Source: an uncultured Bacilli bacterium
GTDB taxonomy: Bacteria > Bacillota_I > Bacilli_A > RF39 > UBA660
NCBI GenBank assembly: GCA_947631345.1
Contig: CANRKW010000082.1
Span: 1-5,154 of the forward strand
Length of the DNA stretch: 5,154 nt
Direction: 5' to 3'
The stretch's first letter is position 1, and the number at the start of each line of letters is the position of its first letter. Both the position numbers and the translations under genes were made by a program. This document shows, piece by piece, positions 1 to 4,674 of the stretch. A model generated the notes under the pieces. It was not told the DNA's origin and ran no database searches. It worked only from the letters and a program-made list of their open reading frames with translations.

Positions 1-164
1 CTTTTGTAGGTATGTGCTATAACAGGCACGCTGAGATGACTTACTTCATTTTTCAGCCATCCACCCTTCTGGTCCATGTTCAAAAATCATTACATCCTCA
101 CTTTCACCTAACTGAGTTCTCTAAAATGCTTGTATTTTTTACTTCTTCCATGCATTGGTTTTGT
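1..164 (-). ncRNA. T-box tRNA-sensing leader, 5' part (Stem I region), cut by window edge
   Basis: Reading the minus strand from about 164 downward, the order of elements matches T-box Stem I. An AAGTA box (specifier loop 5' side) is followed by an AAAAAT helix strand. Next come AGAGA (118-122) and a CTCA...TGAG hairpin carrying GGTGAAAG (GGTG at 105-108). The pairing ATTTTT strand follows, then GAAC (78-81), the specifier region ATGG (74-77) and ACC (71-73). A further hairpin, GTGC...GCAC, lies near 13-28, as expected for later leader stems. T-boxes bind an uncharged tRNA and prevent termination ahead of amino-acid genes. The antiterminator/terminator and the regulated gene lie beyond position 1. 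The specifier reads ATG (Met) by spacing from GAAC, or TGG (Trp) if the base before ACC closes the codon. Class call is strong; amino acid is uncertain. No protein gene is seen here on either strand. Confidence 0.85.
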
Positions 165-170
165 AAATTT

Positions 171-199
171 ATTATATATTATTTCGTATTTAGTGTCAA
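171..199 (-). promoter_or_regulatory. Consensus housekeeping-sigma promoter for the T-box leader
   Basis: On the minus strand, TTGACA (199-194) and TATAAT (176-171) are separated by exactly 17 bp, a perfect match to the vegetative sigma-A/sigma-70 consensus. Transcription would start near 164, a few bases before the T-box 5' strand, which fits the leader geometry. The -35 begins only 5 bp past the stop codon of the phosphodiesterase gene. The downstream gene therefore has its own promoter instead of depending on read-through. Confidence 0.85.
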
Positions 200-204
200 A
201 CACT
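192..204. repeat. Small palindrome overlapping the -35 of the T-box promoter
   Basis: AGTGT-CAA-ACACT is a 13-bp sequence with perfect 5-bp arms and a 3-bp centre. It contains the whole -35 hexamer (194-199) and directly follows the upstream gene's stop codon. It could be a weak RNA hairpin at the end of that transcript or a small operator. It could equally be chance, since the arms are short. Confidence 0.35.
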
Positions 205-2022
205 TTATTTATTAAAAATGCTTTCTATTTTCTTAATAAATTCTTTAATTATATTACTTGTTTTACTTTCATATATAGTATTTTTAGCAAGAGTTATATT
301 ATCTGTTATTATATTATCTACATTTAGTGAAATCATTTTATTCATATTTTCTTTTGTATTTACAGTCCAAGCATATATTTCTTTTCCTTCATTGTGAATT
401 TTCTTAACTAAAGACTTTGTTATACTAGTACTTTCTATACTAAAGTTATCAGCGTATTTTAACTTTAAAATATCTCCATAAGCTAAAGACATAACATATA
501 CTGTTTTTATGTTTTCATCACATTTTTTTACGTTTTCTAAAACACTATATACTTGACTAGTAACAACTACATTATTAGAAACATCATATGTATTTATTAA
601 ATCTACTACTTCTTTTTCTAAATTTTCTTCGTGTCCATTTGGTTTTAACTCAATATTAAGTTTTATGTTATTTTCTTTAGAAAACTCTAGTACTTCTTCT
701 AAAAGAGGAATCCTCTCATTTTTAAATTTTGAATCTAAAAAACTTCCAGCATCTAATTCTTTTATTTCGTCATATGTAACTTCCCATATATTTTTATCTA
801 AAGAAGTTGTTCTTTTTAAGTTAGCATCATGTAAAACTACTATCTTTTTATCTTTAGTTTGACCTACATCTAATTCTATATAATCTGCTCCCATTTCTTT
901 TGCTTTTTCAAATGAAAGCATAGTATTTTCTGGATAATTGATAGAAGCACCTCGGTGAGCTGTTACATCCATTACTCTTACATATTCTATATTTATATTG
1001 TATTTTCCATTTAAAACTGAATAAGTAAATAAACTTAAAGATGAAAATATAAGTAAAAATGAAATACATTTAAATACTTTAAATCTTTTATTAACTGTTT
1101 TTTCATTACTAACTTTAATATTTATACTTTTTACTTCTTCATTTATTTCTTGTTTATGTTTATAAAATAAAAGACTAATTCCTGCATAACTAACTGGGGT
1201 ATTTAAAAGAAGAAAAATGACAAAAGAAACTAATATAAATAACCATATAATAGTAATAGAAACATTACCTAATATACTTACTTTTCCAAATATTTTATAT
1301 ATTAAAACTATAAATAAAGTAAGTACTAAAACTATAATAAAATATATAATACCAGTAATAAATTCTAATAAAATTATAGAAATGAAATCTTTTATTTTAC
1401 TTTTTTTATTCAAATTATTACTTTTCTTTCTTGCTTCTTTAAAATTAAGACCTTCTAATATAAAATAATGTAAACTATAAAACCACTTAAATAATATAAT
1501 AAATAAAAGTATTATAAGTGTTATGTAAATACCTGTTAAAAGTCTATTTTTATATATGTAATCTAATATAAATTCAGGTATTTTTATGACTCCAAAAAGT
1601 CCAGTAGATAAACCAATATTCAAAAATGGAAGTAACAAAACTACAAGTATTGGTAATAATATATTTTTAAGTGAAAATACCCTTTTACTTCTTTCAAGGC
1701 CTAATATAAAGGCGTCTTTTGCTTTTACTTTCTTTTTATTATATGAAGAATCTAATATAATTATTATAGTACTTATATCTATTAAAGCATAAAAGGTTAT
1801 AAAGAGAAACAATATAATAAGAAATATAATAGTTAAAGGATTTAACAAAAATGATATGAAGTTTTCAAGAGTTAAATAACTATAACCAGTAACTTTAACT
1901 ATTAAAGAAAATGCACTTAAAAATAAAGGTACAAAAATAATTGTAGATAACACTTTATATATTAGTTCAAATATAACTAAAGATTTAAAATTGTAAAATA
2001 TCATATTTTTTATTTTTTTCAT
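205..2022 (-). CDS. Membrane-anchored glycerophosphodiester phosphodiesterase
   Basis: This 605-residue protein would hydrolyse glycerophosphodiesters to glycerol-3-phosphate and an alcohol. Residues 1-336 form a multi-pass membrane region, with hydrophobic segments near 18-45, 60-90, 118-140, 162-186, 212-245, 255-285 and 315-336. This matches the membrane domain fused to GDPD enzymes in Bacilli. Residues about 352-585 are the catalytic GDPD barrel. It shows AHRGAS with His356 and Arg357, PENT with Glu365, ELD with Glu383 and Asp385, HD at 398-399, ELKPNG with Glu458 and Lys460, AWTVN at 551-555 and a closing NIITDN. All core metal and catalytic positions are present, so the enzyme should be active. 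The start is supported by AGGAGT (2033-2028), 5 bases upstream. It appears monocistronic: an IS remnant lies upstream and a separately promoted T-box leader downstream. Substrate may be lipid head groups or teichoic-acid-type glycerophosphate; this is not decided by sequence. I give no gene symbol because naming in this family is inconsistent. Confidence 0.93.
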   Translation of the reverse strand: MKKIKNMIFYNFKSLVIFELIYKVLSTIIFVPLFLSAFSLIVKVTGYSYLTLENFISFLLNPLTIIFLIILFLFITFYALIDISTIIIILDSSYNKKKVKAKDAFILGLERSKRVFSLKNILLPILVVLLLPFLNIGLSTGLFGVIKIPEFILDYIYKNRLLTGIYITLIILLFIILFKWFYSLHYFILEGLNFKEARKKSNNLNKKSKIKDFISIILLEFITGIIYFIIVLVLTLFIVLIYKIFGKVSILGNVSITIIWLFILVSFVIFLLLNTPVSYAGISLLFYKHKQEINEEVKSINIKVSNEKTVNKRFKVFKCISFLLIFSSLSLFTYSVLNGKYNINIEYVRVMDVTAHRGASINYPENTMLSFEKAKEMGADYIELDVGQTKDKKIVVLHDANLKRTTSLDKNIWEVTYDEIKELDAGSFLDSKFKNERIPLLEEVLEFSKENNIKLNIELKPNGHEENLEKEVVDLINTYDVSNNVVVTSQVYSVLENVKKCDENIKTVYVMSLAYGDILKLKYADNFSIESTSITKSLVKKIHNEGKEIYAWTVNTKENMNKMISLNVDNIITDNITLAKNTIYESKTSNIIKEFIKKIESIFNK

Positions 2023-2116
2023 TTGTAACTCCTAATTAGAATCATAATAGCAAATGCAAAATTTAAAATCAAGTAAACATAAGTATGCAGTAAAAAAAGT
2101 AAATAAATTAAAAATG

Positions 2117-2162
2117 AAAAACTTTATGAAAAAAGTAGAAAATAAAACATCATAAAGTTTTT
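2117..2162. repeat. A/T-rich 12-bp inverted repeat in the leader ahead of the phosphodiesterase gene
   Basis: AAAAACTTTATG (2117-2128) pairs perfectly with CATAAAGTTTTT (2151-2162) across a 22-base loop. Only two of the twelve pairs are G-C. On the plus strand the arm runs on into more T residues; on the minus strand it ends in GTTTTTC followed shortly by ATTTTT. It could be a weak terminator or attenuator in the 5' leader of the phosphodiesterase gene. There is no plus-strand gene for it to end. Confidence 0.4.
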
Positions 2163-2199
2163 TTCGCAAAATTATTACATATAAAAAAAATGTAAAAAA

Positions 2200-2229
2200 A
2201 TTATAAAATATCAACACACTAGTTTTCAA
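2200..2229 (-). promoter_or_regulatory. Candidate promoter for the phosphodiesterase gene
   Basis: On the minus strand, TTGAAA (2229-2224) and TATAAT (2205-2200) lie 18 bp apart. Five of six -35 bases and all six -10 bases match consensus. Start of transcription would be near 2193, leaving a leader of about 170 bases before the ATG at 2022. In such A/T-rich DNA a chance match is possible, but it is the best candidate in the gap. Confidence 0.5.
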
Positions 2230-2329
2230 ATAACAATTTTAGTAGTATAATTTAATCATCAAATCGGAGTTGAAAGTTTAATCTTTACTTTCTAGATTTG
2301 TAATTATTGAAGAAATAAGTGTGTTGATA
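2209..2329. repeat. 12-bp inverted repeat pair linking the promoter gap and the transposase remnant
   Basis: TATCAACACACT (2209-2220) is the exact reverse complement of AGTGTGTTGATA (2318-2329), with 97 bp between the arms. The left arm sits in the -35/-10 spacer of the candidate phosphodiesterase promoter. The right arm lies inside the end of the transposase remnant. It may be a subterminal element of the former insertion sequence, or chance. Confidence 0.35.
2260..2276. repeat. Possible left terminal end of the degenerate insertion sequence
   Basis: Just outside the transposase stop codon, CAAATCGGAGTTGAAAG stands out as less A/T-rich than its surroundings. It is placed where an IS terminal inverted repeat would be. 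A decayed partner may be AACTCTATTT at 2870-2879, to be compared with AACTCCGATTT on the other strand of this element. No intact matching right end is present, so this is only a suggestion. Confidence 0.25.
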
Positions 2330-2655
2330 ATTAAGTGGCTTATTTCTTTTTTTGTCACAAATCTTCTTACTTCTTTATAAACAATAGATCCTAATTCTAA
2401 CAATTGTCTAATTGTATGTGCAATTTGAATAAATAGATAATGAATTTTAAGAGCATTTTCAAAATGACTACATAAATGACTTATTTTATAAGTTCCATTT
2501 TTTTGCTCATTAAAACCTTCTTTTTCAATTTTCCAACGTCGTCTACCCATACTAACAATTTCTTCAATATTATAATTATCTACTTTTAAATCAGTAATAT
2601 AATTAAATATTGTAGTTTTTTCTTTTACATTTAATCTTAGTAAACTATTTTTAGT
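2278..2655 (-). pseudogene. C-terminal remnant of a DDE-type IS transposase
   Basis: The open frame gives 125 residues, and 35 codons precede the first ATG (2550). A stop codon (2656-2658) closes the frame on the N-terminal side, so there is no intact start. The sequence has the look of the C-terminal end of an IS4-like DDE transposase: ITDLKVDN, then MGRRRWKIEKEGFNEQKN, then ALKIHYLFIQIAHTIRQLLE. The RWxIE block would hold the third acidic catalytic residue (Glu), and the NHYL-like helix follows it. The N-terminal part with the two Asp residues is missing, so the protein cannot transpose. Its TAA stop is at 2278-2280. I do not assign an IS subgroup. It is a scar of a past insertion between the trxB-like operon and the phosphodiesterase gene. 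Confidence 0.8.
2310..2353 (+). terminator. Terminator-like hairpin inside the end of the transposase remnant
   Basis: AAGAAATAAG (2310-2319) pairs perfectly with CTTATTTCTT (2339-2348) across a 19-base loop. On the plus strand it is followed by TTTTT (2349-2353). It overlaps the transposase reading frame. It may be a device that stops transcription entering the IS from outside, which some insertion sequences carry. The stem has only two G-C pairs, so strength is doubtful. Confidence 0.3.
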
Positions 2656-2668
2656 CTAAAGGATTAAA

Positions 2669-2691
2669 CCCGTGTAGGCGCCAAGCACCGC
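2669..2691. other. Unexplained GC-rich island
   Basis: 17 of 23 bases are G or C, in a window that is otherwise about three-quarters A/T. It includes the palindrome GGCGCC (2678-2683 area), and AAGC-ACC-GCTT could form a short hairpin. It lies directly before a plus-strand terminator. In A/T-rich genomes such islands often mark structured RNA, so it may be the 3' part of a small RNA or leader. I compared it by eye with tRNA, tmRNA, SRP RNA, RNase P and 5S rRNA ends and found no match. Confidence 0.4.
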
Positions 2692-2696
2692 TTAAG

Positions 2697-2723
2697 AAAG
2701 CAACTTTTAAAGGTTGTTTTTTT
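2697..2723 (+). terminator. Rho-independent terminator with no matching plus-strand gene
   Basis: AAAGCAACTT (2697-2706), a TTAA loop, then AGGTTGTTTT (2711-2720) form a 10-pair stem with two G-T wobbles. The stem runs into a seven-T tract (2717-2723). The orientation is plus, opposite to every recognisable gene here. It probably ends a small RNA covering the GC-rich island, or is left from a gene lost when the IS inserted or decayed. Confidence 0.55.
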
Positions 2724-2915
2724 AATTATCTAAAGTCTCTTTTTATTTAATTCTTTACTTATCTTTCTTATTTCATTGTTATCAAAAAATATAATTCTGC
2801 TTTTTTATATTTTATATTATTTTTATGTTTATATATAATTTTATTAATGTAAGTTAACATATCTAAATAAACTCTATTTACTTAAAAATGTAGTATAACT
2901 TTAATTTTTAATTTT

Positions 2916-2939
2916 AAAAAATAATCAAATATTTTTTGA
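2916..2939 (-). terminator. Weak candidate terminator after the trxB-like gene
   Basis: On the minus strand, right after the stop codon, TCAAA-AAATA-TTTGA can fold into a 5-bp hairpin, followed by TTATTTTTT. Position is right for the end of the operon, but the stem is short with a single G-C pair. Confidence 0.35.
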
Positions 2940-3827
2940 CTATTTTTTATTTTCTTTTATTATATACTTCTTTGCTTTCAAAGCACTTACTGCTCCTTCA
3001 CTTGAAGCTGTTACAATTTGGTACACTTCTTTTTTTATAATGTCTCCACAAGCAAATAATCCTGGTATTTTTGTTTCTGTATCATTTGCTAGAATATAAC
3101 CTGATTCTTCTAAAATTCCTAAATTGCTTAAGTATTCTGTACTTGGGCTATAACCAATATAGCTAAATATACCATCTACTATTATCTTTTCATTTATTAA
3201 GGTTATTTCATATCTATTATCTATTTCTTTTATATCTTGTATTTCTTCATTTTCTAATATTCTTATATTTTCTTTTTCTTTAGCTTTACTAACTAATTCA
3301 AAATCTGCTTTTATATTATGTCTAGTTATTATAGTTAAAGTTTTTGCAAAACCGCTTAAGTATATACCTTCTTCAAAAGCACTGTTGCCTCCACCTATTA
3401 CTAGAACATCTTTGTTTTTATATAAAGGTGCGTCACATATACTACATCTACTAATTTTTAAATTTGTTAGTTTGTCTTCTATATCTACTTTTCTAGGACT
3501 TCTTCCGCCAGCTAGAATTACTGTTTTACTTTCATATGTGTTTTTGTTAGTTTCAATTTTAAATATTTTGTCTTCTTTTTTTATTTTTGTTACTTCTTCT
3601 ATTTTATATTCTACTTCATTATTTTTAACGTGTTCAAACATTTTAAAGGCTAGATCTGGTCCAGTTATGTCATCAAAACCTAAGTAATTATCTACTAAAT
3701 TTGTTACATTTATTAAACCTCCTGGAGTATTTTTTTCAAGTATTAAAGTTTTTAGGCCACTTCTTTTTGCATATATACCCGCGCTCATTCCAGCGGGTCC
3801 CATACCTACTATTATCAAATCGTACAT
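2940..3827 (-). CDS. trxB: Thioredoxin reductase-like flavoprotein with altered NADPH motif
   Basis: The 295-residue protein is slightly shorter than typical TrxB (about 305-320). The FAD site GMGPAG lies at 8-13, GGLINVTNLVDNYLGF at 36-51 replaces the usual GGQ...VENYPGF, and the redox-active CSIC is at 128-131. GGGNSAFEE at 145-153 keeps the GxGxxA nucleotide fold. CGD at 260-262 and QIVTASSEGAVSA at 270-282 complete the FAD domain. This is the domain order of low-molecular-weight thioredoxin reductases, which pass electrons from a reduced nucleotide via FAD to thioredoxin. The usual HRRxxxRA block, which grips the NADPH phosphate, reads TRHNIKAD (168-175). The Arg before QI in the last motif is Tyr. 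Electron donor and partner may therefore differ from standard TrxB. The start has an excellent AGGAGG. It is the third gene of the bsh-lgt-trxB cluster, in the cytoplasm. The symbol reflects family and context; biochemical identity is less sure. Confidence 0.88.
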   Translation of the reverse strand: MYDLIIVGMGPAGMSAGIYAKRSGLKTLILEKNTPGGLINVTNLVDNYLGFDDITGPDLAFKMFEHVKNNEVEYKIEEVTKIKKEDKIFKIETNKNTYESKTVILAGGRSPRKVDIEDKLTNLKISRCSICDAPLYKNKDVLVIGGGNSAFEEGIYLSGFAKTLTIITRHNIKADFELVSKAKEKENIRILENEEIQDIKEIDNRYEITLINEKIIVDGIFSYIGYSPSTEYLSNLGILEESGYILANDTETKIPGLFACGDIIKKEVYQIVTASSEGAVSALKAKKYIIKENKK

Positions 3828-3835
3828 TTTTTATT

Positions 3836-3842
3836 CCTCCTA
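3836..3842 (-). promoter_or_regulatory. Shine-Dalgarno of trxB nested in the lgt stop codon
   Basis: On the minus strand the lgt stop TAG (3842-3840) is the first part of TAGGAGG. AGGAGG (3841-3836) lies 8 bases before the trxB ATG at 3827. A ribosome ending lgt sits on the trxB binding site, so coupling is likely. It also fixes the trxB start. Confidence 0.8.
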
Positions 3843-4661
3843 TAAATCTACTATTTCTACATTTTTGTCTTCTTTTATATTATATAAGTATTCAAGTTTT
3901 GGCTTTCTAAGTTGAAGTAATACTAATACAAAACCTGCAATAAATAAAACTATACTCATTATTTGGGCTATTTTAAAGTATCCAAGCATTAAACTATCAG
4001 TTCTATATGATTCTATAAAGAATCTACCTATGCTATACCACATCATATAGGCACCTATTTGTTGACCTAATCTAATGTATTTTAGCTTTCTTATTACAAG
4101 TATAATTATTGCGCCTAATATGCACCAAAGAAATTCGTAATAGAAAGTTGGTACATAATAAGATCCTCCTATATTCATACCATATATTATAAATTCTGGT
4201 ATTTTCATTGCTTTTAGTTTTGCAAATGTTGTTACAGGTCCGTGGGCTTCACTATTAAAGAAGTTACCCCATCTACCTAACCCTTGGGCTATTAATAAAT
4301 ATGGAGAAATAATGTCTAGTATTCTTAATGGTGAAACTTTATTTTTTTTGCAATATAGTATTATTGTTAAACATCCAAAAAGTAAGCCACCGTGTATTGC
4401 AAGTCCTCCTTCCCAAACTTTAAGTATTTCATCTAAGTGTTGACTATAATAAGACCACTCAAAGGCTACATAGTAAAGTCTTGCTCCAATTATACCTATT
4501 ATAACTGTCCAAAATATTAAATTTGTTAAAAAATCACTTTTTATTCCAAACTTCTTTGCTTCACTTCTAATACATATATAAGCAATAATGATGCCTGTTA
4601 ATATAAATACACTATACCAAGTTATTCCAAAATCTCCTATTTTAAATACATATGGATTCAT
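3840..4661 (-). CDS. lgt: Prolipoprotein diacylglyceryl transferase
   Basis: Lgt transfers diacylglycerol from phosphatidylglycerol to the lipobox cysteine of prolipoproteins, the first step of lipoprotein maturation at the cytoplasmic membrane. The 273 residues match the usual family length. Visible signatures are WYS near 15-17, GARLYYV at 59-65, WEGGLAIHGG at 83-92 with the conserved His90, and GLGRWGNFFNSEAHG at 127-141 with the essential-type Arg130. YYVPTFYYE lies at 168-176, and GRFFIESYRTD at 212-222 carries the C-terminal conserved Arg and Glu residues. Several hydrophobic helices (about 12-32, 43-63, 88-104, 175-191, 230-250) fit a polytopic membrane enzyme. The start has an ideal AAGGAGG 5 bases upstream. 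It lies between the bile salt hydrolase gene and trxB. The lgt-trxB neighbourhood is common in Firmicutes, which supports both calls. Confidence 0.97.
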   Translation of the reverse strand: MNPYVFKIGDFGITWYSVFILTGIIIAYICIRSEAKKFGIKSDFLTNLIFWTVIIGIIGARLYYVAFEWSYYSQHLDEILKVWEGGLAIHGGLLFGCLTIILYCKKNKVSPLRILDIISPYLLIAQGLGRWGNFFNSEAHGPVTTFAKLKAMKIPEFIIYGMNIGGSYYVPTFYYEFLWCILGAIIILVIRKLKYIRLGQQIGAYMMWYSIGRFFIESYRTDSLMLGYFKIAQIMSIVLFIAGFVLVLLQLRKPKLEYLYNIKEDKNVEIVDL

Positions 4662-4666
4662 AAGTA

Positions 4667-4674
4667 CCTCCTTA
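4667..4674 (-). promoter_or_regulatory. Shine-Dalgarno of lgt nested in the bile salt hydrolase stop codon
   Basis: On the minus strand the hydrolase stop TAA (4674-4672) begins TAAGGAGG. The AAGGAGG (4673-4667) is 5 bases before the lgt ATG (4661). It shows the same layout as the lgt/trxB junction and indicates tight co-expression of the three genes. Confidence 0.8.

Larger units (their letters stand above)
2242..2905. repeat. Imperfect direct repeat flanking the IS-remnant region
   Basis: GTAGTATAATTTAAT (2242-2256) recurs as GTAGTATAACTTTAAT (2890-2905), differing by one inserted C. The two copies bracket the transposase remnant and the gene-free stretch beside it. Such a pair could be a relic of insertion or recombination. 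The A/T richness means it may also be coincidence. Confidence 0.3.
2659..2939. other. Gene-free region between the IS remnant and the trxB-like gene
   Basis: This 281-bp stretch holds no convincing protein gene. It contains a GC-rich island (2669-2691), a plus-strand terminator (2697-2723), very A/T-rich DNA from about 2724 to 2915, and a weak minus-strand terminator next to trxB. A 30-codon minus-strand frame (2860-2768), plus a second frame that would continue it, might be a decayed coding scrap. Neither has a good ribosome binding site. Confidence 0.5.

Noticed and set aside
12..215. Plus-strand 67-codon frame at the left edge
   Set aside because: It lies opposite the T-box leader and promoter, has no good ribosome binding site, and its residues follow the structured RNA complement.
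2032..2229. Minus-strand 65-codon frame with TTG start ahead of the phosphodiesterase gene
   Set aside because: It is rich in Phe, Ile and Tyr as expected from A/T-rich noncoding DNA, has no Shine-Dalgarno, and overlaps the candidate promoter and hairpin.
2659..2691. tRNA 3' end or tmRNA/SRP/RNase P fragment at the GC-rich island
   Set aside because: GGCGCCA resembles an acceptor end with CCA, but no TTCRA T-loop or matching 5' strand is present, and no signature of the other RNAs fits.
2768..2860. A 30-codon minus-strand small protein gene
   Set aside because: It has no convincing ribosome binding site and no recognisable motif; kept only as a low-interest possible scrap.
3385..3687. Plus-strand 100-codon frame within trxB
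   Set aside because: It is antisense to a strongly supported gene and shows no family motif.
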